From a virus, in the IMG/VR virus record IMGVR_UViG_3300027752_001458, positions 45,676 to 109,675 of that record: a stretch of DNA of 64,000 bases, one strand, 5' to 3'. The notes under the pieces were generated by a model that was not told the origin of the DNA, did not search any database, and saw only the letters and a program-made list of their open reading frames with translations. This document shows, in pieces, positions 8,090 to 17,738 of the stretch (the stretch's first letter is position 1; the number at the start of each line of letters is the position of its first letter). A program made the translations under genes and the position numbers.

Positions 8090-10430
8090 AATTATTAGTG
8101 TATCAGCAGTATTATTGTTAGGAGCATGTGCAAGCGGCGGTGGGTCATCCCCTGCTCCAGTGACACCTGTAGTATCTACTTCACAAGCAACTACTACACC
8201 CACAGACCAACGGCATGCGTTTGACACATGGTCTAAAGTGTTCACTACTAATTTGTCAGGCTACAGTGCTAGTGTAACACAAAAGTATGACATGACGGAT
8301 TATACCACAACAGGTTTGCCTGCTCCAACTGAAAAATATAAAATAGCAGACTATGGTTTTTTCCGTTCTACTATTACAGGCAGTCATCCTGGGTTTGACT
8401 ACGAAGACACAACACCTATTTTAAGTTTCATGCAACATGGTCAGATTATCAGAGCTGACTTAAATGGCGATGGATGGCAAGACTTTTACTTGGCGAATTG
8501 GGTCGGCAATGACAGGTCTGAATTTGAACCTGACAGTATGTTGTTTGCATTTTTAAATGATGGTGACGGTAACTTTATATTAAGCAACGATTTGTTTCCA
8601 GAAGGCAACCCTTGTTTTAGGGGCTCCGGTTGTGACAACAATACTGAACACCAAAAAGGTTTAGTGGTTGCAGACTTTAATGGAGACGGCATTGACGACA
8701 TCTATCAAGGCACTACACTTGTGCTCAGCGACAACGGAAAGTTATACGATAAAGGCGACACCCATTTGCCTATGGCAGAGTTGTTTGAGAAGTGTATGCC
8801 TGGTCAATATAACAGTATGTGTTTCCAGCACGATGCTGATGTAGGCGATGCAGACGGTGACGGTGACATAGACATTTTTATTCCTATCTCGTCAGCACAT
8901 GTTGATAACTATCCTATGCCTTGGGCAATGTTAATAAATGACGGCACTGGTAAGTTTACTGCTAATCAAAACTTCCCAACACAGGCGGCAAATGTGTTTG
9001 CTACAGCGGCTACTATAGGCGACTTCGATGGTGACGGACACGGTGATGTTGCTGTTGGGTGGTTTATGACAGCCGAAGCAAAAGCAAATGGCTTTAGCGA
9101 AAACTATGACAATAGTGCAGGCACGGTATTTTGGAATGATGGAAATAATGATTGGAGAAACAGAGCATGGACAGAGCTTCCTGACAACTACTACGGTGCA
9201 AACGGAAATGCAAACGACATAAAAGCATTTGATTTTAACGGAGACGGCTTACTTGATATTATACTTGCGTCTACTAAGCACGAACCATATTACGATGGCA
9301 GGGTTGTACAGTTTTTCTTAAACAACGGTGATGAGACATTTAGTGATGTTACAAGCACAGTTAATCCAGACACAAAATATGTTAACGGTTTGTGCCCAGA
9401 CTCAACTGGTCCTTGCTATTGGAACGGAGACGGCAACTTAGAAATATTAGACTTTGATGCAGACGGTGATTTAGATATCGTCGACACAGTGTTTGGTACT
9501 TATGCGTTAATAAACGAAGACGGCACGTTTACAATATACGATGACTTTCCTACTTTTGACGACAGCACATCTTACTACCCAGTAGAAATAGACAACAAGT
9601 ATTTCTATGACTTTATTGCTTCAACTACGGAATACAGCGACACAGAAAGTATCCAAACATTTTATCAAGTGTTAGATCCGCCTTTTGTAAAAATGATGGA
9701 AGAGATTACTAACAAGCCTAAAGCATACGTTGAAGGTATATTTGAAAGTAAGATGTTGTTTAGCGACTTACGACAGAACCAACGCTCAACCTCATTGTTT
9801 GCTACTGATATGGAAACATACGGTATGGCAGGAGTGACACACAGAACAGACACGTTCGGATTTAATGCAGGTAAACTTACTGGTGATAACAATGGTAGTT
9901 TTGTTGGACTTGACTATGTAAGCAATAACATACACGTTGGCATTAACTATGTTAACAACACTATGTCAATGTATAATCCTACAGAATATTACGGCACAGG
10001 TTCAGCTGATGTTGACTACGACACTGTTAGTGTGTTTGCAGAACAAGTGACTTATTTGACAGACACATGGTATACATCATACGGTGTTGAACTTTACCAC
10101 ACTGAAGTAGATAGCTTTACTGAACAGAACAGTACACACAATGTTACAGTGGATGCATTTAATATGTCTGACGCAAAACTGTTTGCTGATATTACAGGCA
10201 AGTTTAATTCTAAATTAGGCTCAACGTTTGTAAGTTTAGGGTATGAAGTTTATCGTGGACTAGGTAGCAGTACTGTTAACTTTGCTGATGTACTAGAGTA
10301 TGATTCATCGCGTGAACTGGACTTAGGTAAGATTTCGGTATTACACATGTATAACTCTTTTTATGCAAGAGCTTCTATGAATACAGAAGAGTATAACACT
10401 TTTGAAGTTGGTTTTTTAATTAACTGGTAG
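8079..10430 (+). CDS. Large FG-GAP/VCBS beta-propeller lipoprotein with barrel-like C terminus
   Basis: 783 residues from ATG 8079, chosen because GAGGAG is 9 nt upstream and a lipoprotein signal follows directly (MLNKIISVSAVLLLGAC, lipobox LGAC). The mature part has at least six Ca-binding FG-GAP/VCBS loops: DLNGDGWQD (~126), DFNGDGIDD (~198), DADGDGDID (~256), DFDGDGHGD (~314), DFNGDGLLD (~384) and DFDADGDLD (~457), consistent with an integrin-alpha-like propeller. From about residue 600 alternating beta strands run to a terminal Trp (VGFLINW), resembling an outer-membrane barrel or autotransporter end. It is last in an operon driven by a sigma70 promoter, so probably expressed early. Lipid-anchored display on the infected cell, perhaps for superinfection exclusion or adhesion, is inference. 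Confidence 0.85.
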   Translation: MLNKIISVSAVLLLGACASGGGSSPAPVTPVVSTSQATTTPTDQRHAFDTWSKVFTTNLSGYSASVTQKYDMTDYTTTGLPAPTEKYKIADYGFFRSTITGSHPGFDYEDTTPILSFMQHGQIIRADLNGDGWQDFYLANWVGNDRSEFEPDSMLFAFLNDGDGNFILSNDLFPEGNPCFRGSGCDNNTEHQKGLVVADFNGDGIDDIYQGTTLVLSDNGKLYDKGDTHLPMAELFEKCMPGQYNSMCFQHDADVGDADGDGDIDIFIPISSAHVDNYPMPWAMLINDGTGKFTANQNFPTQAANVFATAATIGDFDGDGHGDVAVGWFMTAEAKANGFSENYDNSAGTVFWNDGNNDWRNRAWTELPDNYYGANGNANDIKAFDFNGDGLLDIILASTKHEPYYDGRVVQFFLNNGDETFSDVTSTVNPDTKYVNGLCPDSTGPCYWNGDGNLEILDFDADGDLDIVDTVFGTYALINEDGTFTIYDDFPTFDDSTSYYPVEIDNKYFYDFIASTTEYSDTESIQTFYQVLDPPFVKMMEEITNKPKAYVEGIFESKMLFSDLRQNQRSTSLFATDMETYGMAGVTHRTDTFGFNAGKLTGDNNGSFVGLDYVSNNIHVGINYVNNTMSMYNPTEYYGTGSADVDYDTVSVFAEQVTYLTDTWYTSYGVELYHTEVDSFTEQNSTHNVTVDAFNMSDAKLFADITGKFNSKLGSTFVSLGYEVYRGLGSSTVNFADVLEYDSSRELDLGKISVLHMYNSFYARASMNTEEYNTFEVGFLINW

Positions 10431-10440
10431 GTATTACACT

Positions 10441-10752
10441 TTACTCGGGCGGCATTGATGGAGCATCACCGCCCCAATTAGCTTCACCACCCTCGTTAGA
10501 CCCCCAATCATCTCCATCGTAACTAGCACCTTTGTCGCCACCCTTAATTTTATTATATCTATTAAGTGTTTTGATTAGTGTTTCCCGCTCAGCAGGACTA
10601 AGATGCCATCCCTCAGTATATGAGACAGCCCCTTCGCTAAAAATTGCCAGCTCTGCAACTTGACGAGTGATTAGTTTTTGTTCTTTATCGAGTCTGCCTA
10701 GGTAGCCCGTAATTTCTTCAGGCTCAGCCGATCCTAGGAACCCGTGAAAAAA
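10441..10752 (-). CDS. 51: gp51-like tail chaperone domain, made by -1 frameshift from gp26
   Basis: This minus-strand frame codes for about 100 residues (EPEEITGYLGRLDKEQKLIT, later SEGAVSYTEGWHLSPAERET, then an acidic Gly/Asp/Trp-rich tail ending PSMPPE) but has no ATG, GTG or TTG start. Its frame is -1 to gp26 and is open from a TGA just before the slippery T TTT TTC near the gp26 end. P2 makes its E+E' tail chaperone by -1 slipping at a nearly identical heptamer, and T4 gp26/gp51 are considered the equivalents. A gp26-gp51 fusion protein is therefore expected. Its role is to chaperone the tape measure encoded divergently next door. Confidence 0.7.
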   Translation of the reverse strand, partial: FFHGFLGSAEPEEITGYLGRLDKEQKLITRQVAELAIFSEGAVSYTEGWHLSPAERETLIKTLNRYNKIKGGDKGASYDGDDWGSNEGGEANWGGDAPSMPPE

Positions 10753-11603
10753 TTTACAGGATCAAAGTTAATAGGTGCATCGAATTGGTTATCGCACTTT
10801 TCATTTTGACAATCTATATATACTGATTGCTTAACACCTTTAGCATTAATCTCATTAACAAACTCTTCAATTTGTTTACCAGTTACACTGTCTGTATTTT
10901 CCAGAAACTGCCTAATTTGTTTAACGTCACTAACAATGCCGATCTCACCATCTTCATCTGTGTATCGAATTTCTTTCACACTGTCAATTATCATTTCAAA
11001 ATTTAAGTCTGCTAATTTAACAAAACTTGTATTGAATGCTTTTAGACGTTCCATATCATCTGTTAGCTCTGAAATAGCCTGCATACTTCTAGTACTTTGG
11101 AAACTGGCTAAACCAGCTTTAATTGTACTACCATATGTAAACGGCAATGTTACTAACGTAAGACCATTTGAAAGTTCTTTAACATATTCATTTTCAAGTG
11201 ATTCCATAGTTGCTAATGAACTATCAATGCTAACCATAACAGTACTTAACTCTTTACAAGTCGGGCACTCTGCGTTAACTGTGACTTCGTCACCGCCACT
11301 TGCACCTCGAATAGCAATTAAGATTGCATCAACGTCTGCACTAAAAAGTAACTTAGGCTTCTTGATTTCAGGAACACATGACTTAATTAAATTAGAAACA
11401 GCTTCACCATTTAATAATGCATCTGGGTTCTTAAGCATCAGTTCGTCTTTAGTAGTCATTGGATAAATTGCAAACTCACCAGATTCTGGTGTTGCACATA
11501 TATCATCAGTATAAAATTTAGCACTACTAGGAATATCTAAATACATCTTAGGTGCTCTAAAGTAAGCACTTAACGGATTACTTTGATTTTTTTGTTCGCT
11601 CAT
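10734..11603 (-). CDS. 26: Baseplate hub/tail assembly chaperone gp26-like
   Basis: 289 residues, similar in organisation to T4-type gp26 of marine phages. The N terminus NPLSAYFRAPKMYLDIPSSA precedes a predicted folded core (EFAIYPMTTKDELMLKNPDALLNG), a CxxC pair (CPTCKEL, ~103-106) and a C-terminal pair (CQNEKCDNQF) that may bind zinc. It ends in NFFTGS, whose AAT TTT TTC codons form the frameshift site into the gp51-like frame. A minus-strand late promoter lies 40 nt upstream. The divergent neighbour is the tape measure gene, which fits a tape-measure chaperone role. Confidence 0.75.
   Translation of the reverse strand: MSEQKNQSNPLSAYFRAPKMYLDIPSSAKFYTDDICATPESGEFAIYPMTTKDELMLKNPDALLNGEAVSNLIKSCVPEIKKPKLLFSADVDAILIAIRGASGGDEVTVNAECPTCKELSTVMVSIDSSLATMESLENEYVKELSNGLTLVTLPFTYGSTIKAGLASFQSTRSMQAISELTDDMERLKAFNTSFVKLADLNFEMIIDSVKEIRYTDEDGEIGIVSDVKQIRQFLENTDSVTGKQIEEFVNEINAKGVKQSVYIDCQNEKCDNQFDAPINFDPVNFFTGS
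10746..10752 (-). other. Probable -1 ribosomal frameshift site (T TTT TTC)
   Basis: On minus, gp26 codons GTA AAT TTT TTC ACG contain the slippery heptamer T TTT TTC, and overlapping A AAT TTT also satisfies X XXY YYZ. Slippage by -1 enters the gp51-like frame before the gp26 TAG at 10734-10736. P2 tail gene E uses a T-run of the same type. Confidence 0.65.
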
Positions 11604-11642
11604 TTTTGCTCCATATAATCCTTTGTGGATTAACTATGTACT

Positions 11643-11650
11643 TATTTATC
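11643..11650 (-). promoter_or_regulatory. Late promoter motif for gp26-gp51
   Basis: GATAAATA on minus, about 40 nt before the gp26 ATG, in the divergent spacer with the tape measure gene. Confidence 0.6.
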
Positions 11651-11716
11651 TATATTAACAATAGTTTTAATGAATTTATTGAAAACTCCTCATTAAAAGC
11701 AGTTTTAATAATAGTT

Positions 11717-11724
11717 GATAAATA
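11717..11724 (+). promoter_or_regulatory. Late promoter motif for tape measure gene
   Basis: GATAAATA, 25 nt before the TTG start, with a GAGGA ribosome site between. It is the plus-strand counterpart of the minus late motif at 11643-11650. Confidence 0.65.
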
Positions 11725-11749
11725 TGATTAGTAACAGAGGATACCCAAA

Positions 11750-14700
11750 TTGGCAGTTTCATTTAACTTAGACGGACAAGCCTTAACATTCCCAGACTGG
11801 GCGAGTGAGGCAACAGCGGAGCAGATGCTAGATATACTGAAAGGTATAGCTAAGTCATCAGGTGCTTCAGAGAAAGATCAAAAGAAAGTTACAGATTCTG
11901 CTAAGAAGACGTTAGATGAACTGAAGAAAGGTAACGCAAATGATGACGTTACAGCAGAAGATCAAAAGAAGCGAGACGAGAAACTACTTAAAGAAAATAA
12001 AAAACTAGGAGACGGCTTTAAGGAACTGGGCAATCAATTAGAGCAATATAAAGTAGACAAAGCATTTGATGCCTCGTTCTTAGGTACATTAAAAGCATCG
12101 TTTGAAAGCGAAGGTGAGAATGTCGGCAGGGCTATAATGACCACCGGCGAACACTTGTATAAAGGTGCGGCATACGTTGGCGGTGCAGTTCAGCAATATG
12201 GTGCAATGCTGGGCAACAGCATATTAGGTGCAGGCGAAAGTTTAAATGACTTAGCTAAGGTAGGTGTTGGCTTTAACGATACCTATTCCGGTATGGCAGA
12301 AACAGCTGGCTTGGGCGTGGCCCAACTAGCAGGACTAACAGGAAGTTTCGGCGGAGCGGCGGCACTAATTTCAGCATCAGCAAAAGTTGTAGCAACACAA
12401 GGCTTTGGCAACTTCACTAAATCAATGAGATTTGCTTCAGATATATCTGAAGAATTAGGCATGAGTTTAGAAGACAGCATGGGTGTGTTCTCAGAATCAT
12501 TAAAGTCACGTCAGATGTTGATGAACGTAGGTAATGCTGACCAAGGCAGAATGAACAAACAAATTCAGAAGTCGACAAAAATGCAGATGGCGTATGCTAC
12601 TGCTATAGGTGTCTCAACAGAAGAGATGTCAGCGTTTGTCGAAAGTTTAACCCGCAACAACGGTCTATTAACATCATCGCTATTGAGATTCGACGATACA
12701 CTACGAGGCGATGTAATTGCTGGTATCGAAGTATTTGCTAGTGGACTAGCAGGTATGGGCGGACAAGCAGGACAAGACATTGCATCAGCATTCCTAGAAG
12801 CAGGTACGGCAGGTGCAATTGGTATGAGCCAAGCGGCAACAGGCTTTGTTACAGCATTGCCAAGTTTAGCAGGCCCAATGAACGAGTTTGCAAATGCAAT
12901 GAAAGACGGCACACTTACCCAAGAACAATCAAAAGATATGGTTAACAGTTTAACCGGTCAACTAGGAAATTTAAGTGCAGGTGAAAAAGATCGTATCTAC
13001 CAAATGGCTAGAATCGGTGATGAGTCTGCAAAAACAATGGCTAATGCTATTGCACAGTTTGAACAAAGCGAAGACAAGTTAAAAGAAGTAAACGAAAAGT
13101 TCGGCACAGCATTCAATATGGACGCAGTGCAAAAAGGTACTAACCAGTTTAATAAGATGATGACAAACATATCAGGTGGCGCCTCGAATGCGTTCTACAG
13201 TTTGTTTGCAGATCCCGAAATAATGAAAGTTATTGAAGACGGGATGGCGGAAATATTTGCCATGTTTGGCATGGGTGTAGATGATCTAGCAGGCTCGGCA
13301 ATGGATGCAGGCGGCATGGTTAAGAGCATGGTCCCTGCTGTTAAGAGCTTTGTTGGATTTATAGTAGACATTGGTAAATCAGTAGCAGGCTTTTTTGCAA
13401 AATTTAAAACAGATGAAGGCTTTGACTTTGGTGCAATGTTTAGCGGCATCATAGGTAAGGCTAAATCGGCATTGTTCACAGCAATATTGACTTTTGTGGG
13501 TATATGGCTAGGTGCAACAGTTGCCACACATTATGCAAAAACTGTATTAGGTCCAGCAATCGGAAAATTTGGCAAAGAACTATTTGCTAAACACAAAGGC
13601 CCAGCAATGGCTATGGCCAAAAATGCCCTTGAATATACCAAAGGCATGTTTGCAAAACATGGACCAGCCGCAATGAACATGGCTAAAAATGCACTTAACT
13701 ACTCCAAAGGTCTGTTTGCAGGTGGAGCCACAACAGGCAAAAATATTCTCAATAATTCTATAGCTTATGCAAAAGACGTATTTAACACTTCTGGTGCAAA
13801 AGGTGTAGCAAGTAAAATGAGCGGTTACGCATCAGCATTTGGTAAAAAAATATTCAGTGGCGGCGACAAAATAGCAAAAACAGTTGCCAGTGCCGCCTCA
13901 TCCTTTATGGGCAAACTTACAAAAGGTGGCGCACCTGATGTTGTAGGCAAAGGCGTGGCAAAAGCTGGTGGCCTAGTGTCTAGTTTAGGTGCAAAAGCAA
14001 AAGCACTTGTGCCAAAAGGATTGAGTGACAAAGTAAGTGGCATGGGCGGTAAAGTATCAGGCATGTTAAAAGGTGCGTCAGACAATGCAGACAAGGCCAC
14101 AATGCCAATGGGCAAAGGCGGCGGCTTCTTACAAACAATAGCAGATGCAGTTAAAAAATTCGGCGATAGCAAAGTTCTTAAAGGAGCGGCGGCTATTGCA
14201 TTGTTGGGAGCTTCAGTTGGTATAGCAGGTGTAGGACTTAAACAATTTAACGATGTTGACTTTGCATCAATAGTTAAAGGCACATTGGCGTTAGGCGGCT
14301 TAGCCGCATTGGCGCAAGTATTAGGTAAAGGTTCTATGGGAATGATACAGGGCGCCGCGGCAATAGTATTGTTAGGAGCCGCAGTTATACCATTAGCATT
14401 CGGTCTTAGTTTAATGAAAGACGTCGGATTTAAAACAATTGGCGTATTGGCGGCAGGACTTCTTACACTAGGTGGTGCGGCGGCAATACTTAGTTTTGCA
14501 TCACCATTTATAATAGCAGGGTCTTTTGCAATCGCGGCATTGGGCGTAGCACTTGGCGTGTTCGGCGTAGGAATGTCACTGGTAACTGGTCCACTAAATG
14601 AGTTTATAACCGGTATGAGTAACCTTGCAGAAGTTAACGGAAAAGGACTAGCATCTGCGGCTGGCGGAGTATTAGCAGTAGGTGCCGCAATGGCGTTATT

Positions 14701-15982
14701 AGCCCCAATGCTTCCGTTCATGCTGATAGGCGCATTAGCGGGCCCGGCTATTGAAAAGATAGCACTAGCCACAATGATGTTTAACTTTACTGATATGAAA
14801 AACTTAGCGTTGGCAGGTCCGGCATTAAAATCATTAGGTGAGGGCATGAGTTCATTGAGTGGCGGCTCATTAATGAGCAGTATCAAAGATGGCATTGGCT
14901 CATTGTTCGGTGCAGATAGTCCTATAGAAAAAATAAAAAACTTTATTGAAGGCTTCAAAGGCATTGACTATTCAGGTTTATTCTTTGCATCTGAAGGCTT
15001 ACTACTATTACAGTCATCTATATTAGGCTTGCCTAAAGCATTAGACTTAGCAATGTCATACATGAATGTGCTGGGCGAGCATTTCCTTACTCTTGCAGAC
15101 AGCTCAAGGTCAATAGGCATATTTGGATCTAGGATTGGTCCTTTTGCACAACACATGGAAACACTTGCGATTTCGTTCATGTTATTAGGCGATAGACCGT
15201 TTAGTGCATTTGATGGTGTAGAAGAACAAGCTAAAGGCATGGATATGTTCGCAACATCAACTGAAAGACTTTCCTCGGCACTAGGTAGTATAGAATTCGA
15301 CTATATAGCGGATGGGTTTCAGGAAATCGCTTACAGTATAGAGGACATGGCGGCTGCCATGTCAGATATTAGCATGGGAGACATGCTAAAAATGGGTGCA
15401 ATGAGACTGCTCGGTCCTAGCAAAGAAGAGATTCAAGAGGACGATAAACAAACAGCAGTTAAACATGTTGCAGGAGAGAAACTCCGCGGCACCTTCGGTT
15501 CAGATGAAGGCCTTCAAGGGCTAATGGACAACATATCCATGTCATCCGGTAAGAACACTTACGCCCCAGGAGAAAGTGCTAAAGAACAAATGTTACTCCG
15601 CCTGCCTGAGATAGGTGCGGCAGGTATTGATCTTGATGTTAAAAAAATGCAAAGTAAGGAACTAGGTGTTGCGGCAACGGAAATGCAACGGGTTACAGGA
15701 CTCTTACAATCACAAATTGACATGTACAGGATGCAAGAAAGCTCAGGTGTTATTGTTGCAAAAGACGTTCCTACTACAGCACAACCAGTCAAAGAAGAAT
15801 TGGTAGCTACACCAGGTAAAATATCGCCTAACTCTCCCACAGCAGATAAGAAAAAATTGGAAGAAGCTATTGGCGGCGACATGACACAATCAGAATTACT
15901 TACAGAGTTAGTTAGGTTAACGCAACTTAATAACAACTTGCTCAAGAAAGGCAACAAAATCACTGCTGAAATAGAAGTTTAA
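11750..15982 (+). CDS. Tail tape measure protein (gp29 functional analogue)
   Basis: 1410 residues, TTG start supported by GAGGA 9 nt upstream. Charged helical N terminus (SEKDQKKVTDSAKKTLDELK), then Ala/Gly-rich segments, helical KHGPAAMNMAKNAL-type repeats near 620-680, and a long strongly hydrophobic stretch at about 810-1030 with several membrane-like segments. This is the usual build of phage tape measures, which set tail length and help DNA cross the inner membrane. Tail chaperones gp26/gp51 are encoded divergently. It is much longer than T4 gp29, suggesting a longer tail or extra domains. The C-terminal 300 residues are less repetitive and may be hub-proximal. Confidence 0.8.
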   Translation: MAVSFNLDGQALTFPDWASEATAEQMLDILKGIAKSSGASEKDQKKVTDSAKKTLDELKKGNANDDVTAEDQKKRDEKLLKENKKLGDGFKELGNQLEQYKVDKAFDASFLGTLKASFESEGENVGRAIMTTGEHLYKGAAYVGGAVQQYGAMLGNSILGAGESLNDLAKVGVGFNDTYSGMAETAGLGVAQLAGLTGSFGGAAALISASAKVVATQGFGNFTKSMRFASDISEELGMSLEDSMGVFSESLKSRQMLMNVGNADQGRMNKQIQKSTKMQMAYATAIGVSTEEMSAFVESLTRNNGLLTSSLLRFDDTLRGDVIAGIEVFASGLAGMGGQAGQDIASAFLEAGTAGAIGMSQAATGFVTALPSLAGPMNEFANAMKDGTLTQEQSKDMVNSLTGQLGNLSAGEKDRIYQMARIGDESAKTMANAIAQFEQSEDKLKEVNEKFGTAFNMDAVQKGTNQFNKMMTNISGGASNAFYSLFADPEIMKVIEDGMAEIFAMFGMGVDDLAGSAMDAGGMVKSMVPAVKSFVGFIVDIGKSVAGFFAKFKTDEGFDFGAMFSGIIGKAKSALFTAILTFVGIWLGATVATHYAKTVLGPAIGKFGKELFAKHKGPAMAMAKNALEYTKGMFAKHGPAAMNMAKNALNYSKGLFAGGATTGKNILNNSIAYAKDVFNTSGAKGVASKMSGYASAFGKKIFSGGDKIAKTVASAASSFMGKLTKGGAPDVVGKGVAKAGGLVSSLGAKAKALVPKGLSDKVSGMGGKVSGMLKGASDNADKATMPMGKGGGFLQTIADAVKKFGDSKVLKGAAAIALLGASVGIAGVGLKQFNDVDFASIVKGTLALGGLAALAQVLGKGSMGMIQGAAAIVLLGAAVIPLAFGLSLMKDVGFKTIGVLAAGLLTLGGAAAILSFASPFIIAGSFAIAALGVALGVFGVGMSLVTGPLNEFITGMSNLAEVNGKGLASAAGGVLAVGAAMALLAPMLPFMLIGALAGPAIEKIALATMMFNFTDMKNLALAGPALKSLGEGMSSLSGGSLMSSIKDGIGSLFGADSPIEKIKNFIEGFKGIDYSGLFFASEGLLLLQSSILGLPKALDLAMSYMNVLGEHFLTLADSSRSIGIFGSRIGPFAQHMETLAISFMLLGDRPFSAFDGVEEQAKGMDMFATSTERLSSALGSIEFDYIADGFQEIAYSIEDMAAAMSDISMGDMLKMGAMRLLGPSKEEIQEDDKQTAVKHVAGEKLRGTFGSDEGLQGLMDNISMSSGKNTYAPGESAKEQMLLRLPEIGAAGIDLDVKKMQSKELGVAATEMQRVTGLLQSQIDMYRMQESSGVIVAKDVPTTAQPVKEELVATPGKISPNSPTADKKKLEEAIGGDMTQSELLTELVRLTQLNNNLLKKGNKITAEIEV

Positions 15983-16002
15983 TAAAAACTTTTCCGTTTT
16001 GC

Positions 16003-16031
16003 TTGACATTATTCCTATGAAGTGATAAATA
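16003..16031 (+). promoter_or_regulatory. Promoter of the head module; late motif with a -35-like TTGACA
   Basis: GATAAATA at 16024-16031 is a late motif. TTGACA at 16003-16008 lies 17 nt upstream of TAAATA (16026-16031), so the site could also be read as a weak sigma70 promoter. gp20 starts at 16053 with AGAGGA upstream. Confidence 0.65.
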
Positions 16032-16052
16032 TACACATATAAAGAGGATTTT

Positions 16053-17738
16053 ATGGCTACTTGGCGAAAATATTTTAACAGTGCAAACGGCGGATTACCT
16101 GTAAACGTTACAGGCAACAACACCGACGGATACAGTGCAACACATTCTAGATACAGCAGTTGGCTCCCAGAAGTCTATGCTGGCAGTCCTAACAGGTTAA
16201 TGAGATACATGCAGTATGACCAAATGGACAATGACTTAGAGATTAATGCGGCGCTAGATATTCTAGCAGAATTTTCTACTCAAGAAGATGACACAACTAA
16301 AACTCCGTTTAGATTTAGATTTACTGAAGACCCTAGTGAAACTGAAATGAAAATTTTAAGTAAAACACTAGACCAGTGGAACAACTTAAATGATTTTAGT
16401 CGTAGAGCTTTTAAAATGGTAAGAAGTACATTAAAGTACGGAGACCAATTTTTAATTAGAGATCCTGAAACATACAAGTTATACTGGACTGATCCAGCAA
16501 ACATTGAAAAAGTTATTGTTAACGAAAGTAAAGGCAAGAAAATTGAAACTTACTTTGTTAAAAACTTAGAAGCAAACTTTGAGCAACTAGCGGCAACATC
16601 TGCGGCGGCACTACACTCCAGACCATATGGCGCTGGCGGCGGAATGTTAGCAGGCGGAAACATTGGCACTAGTGCAGGCGCACGAAACGATACAAGTCAA
16701 GGCGCAAGCCAAGGCATGCCTGTTGATGCAACACATGTTGTACAACTAAGTTTAACAGAAGGCATGGACCACAACTGGCCCTTTGGTATTAGTATTCTAG
16801 AACCTGTATTTAAAGTATTCAAGCAAAAAGAATTGCTGGAAGACAGCATTATTATTTACAGAGTGCATAGAGCACCTGAAAGAAGAGTGTTCTTTATTGA
16901 CGTAGGTAATATGCCTCCGCATAAAGCACAACAGTACTTAGAAAAAGTTAAGTACGAAGTACAGCAAAAGCGTGTGCCCAACAAGAATAAAGATGGACAG
17001 AATGTTGCAGATGCGGCATACAATCCAATGAGCATGTTAGAAGATTATTTCTTTGCTCAAACGGCAGACGGCAGAGGTTCGAAAGTTGACACATTACCAG
17101 GTGGTACAAACTTAGGTGAGATTGACGACTTAAAATACTTCAACAATAAACTGTTAAGAGGACTTAGAGTACCAAGCAGTTATTTGCCTACTGGTCCAGA
17201 TGACGGAACAGCACAGCATAACGATGGTAAAGTGGGTGTAGCATACATTCAAGAACACCAGTTTGCAAAGTACTGTCAGCGTCTACAAAGACAAATTATT
17301 AGAAATTTAGATAGAGAATTTAAGATGTATCTAAATTATAAAGGCATCGAAATTGATAACAGTACGTTCAGTGTAGAATTTACTGACCCTCAGAACTTTA
17401 GTAGTTACAGAGAGTTAGACTTAGATACACAAAGAGCTCAACTGTTTACAGGTTTAGAAGCAGTACCATATTTAAGTCAGCAGTTCAAGTTGAAGAAGTA
17501 CTTAGGTCTTTCTGAAGAAGAAATGAGAGACAACGAGCATTACTGGAAACAAGAGAACAAGTATAACACGTCAGGCGCTGGCACTGAAGATGTTGGTTTA
17601 AGAAACGTAGGTGTTAGACCCGGTCCAAGCATGGACTTGGACATTGATGCACCAATAGATGATATTCCTGATCCAGCATTAGATGCAGAAACACCGGATG
17701 TTGATGTTATGCCACCGGTGACTCCAGGGGAACTATAA
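16053..17738 (+). CDS. 20: Portal vertex protein gp20
   Basis: 561 residues, close to the T4 gp20 length (524). Typical portal sequences are visible: YMQYDQMDNDLEINAALDIL (~50-70), FSRRAFKMVRSTLKYGDQFL (~112-132), EDSIIIYRVHRAPERRVFFI (~265), GNMPPHKAQQYLEKVK and LPGGTNLGEIDDLKYFNNKL (~350). The portal is the dodecameric ring at one capsid vertex that nucleates head assembly and passes DNA. An extra Gly/Ala-rich stretch (GGGMLAGGNIGTSAGARND, ~195-215) looks like a flexible insertion. It starts the head operon and abuts the next small gene. Confidence 0.95.
   Translation: MATWRKYFNSANGGLPVNVTGNNTDGYSATHSRYSSWLPEVYAGSPNRLMRYMQYDQMDNDLEINAALDILAEFSTQEDDTTKTPFRFRFTEDPSETEMKILSKTLDQWNNLNDFSRRAFKMVRSTLKYGDQFLIRDPETYKLYWTDPANIEKVIVNESKGKKIETYFVKNLEANFEQLAATSAAALHSRPYGAGGGMLAGGNIGTSAGARNDTSQGASQGMPVDATHVVQLSLTEGMDHNWPFGISILEPVFKVFKQKELLEDSIIIYRVHRAPERRVFFIDVGNMPPHKAQQYLEKVKYEVQQKRVPNKNKDGQNVADAAYNPMSMLEDYFFAQTADGRGSKVDTLPGGTNLGEIDDLKYFNNKLLRGLRVPSSYLPTGPDDGTAQHNDGKVGVAYIQEHQFAKYCQRLQRQIIRNLDREFKMYLNYKGIEIDNSTFSVEFTDPQNFSSYRELDLDTQRAQLFTGLEAVPYLSQQFKLKKYLGLSEEEMRDNEHYWKQENKYNTSGAGTEDVGLRNVGVRPGPSMDLDIDAPIDDIPDPALDAETPDVDVMPPVTPGEL

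Noticed and set aside
7973-8245. 90-codon minus frame opposite the lipoprotein start
   Set aside because: Antisense to two coupled genes with strong coding evidence and no ribosome site.
13825-14964. 379-codon open frame on minus inside the tape measure gene
   Set aside because: Low-complexity Pro/Ala/Asn translation antisense to a well-supported gene; a composition shadow without ribosome site.
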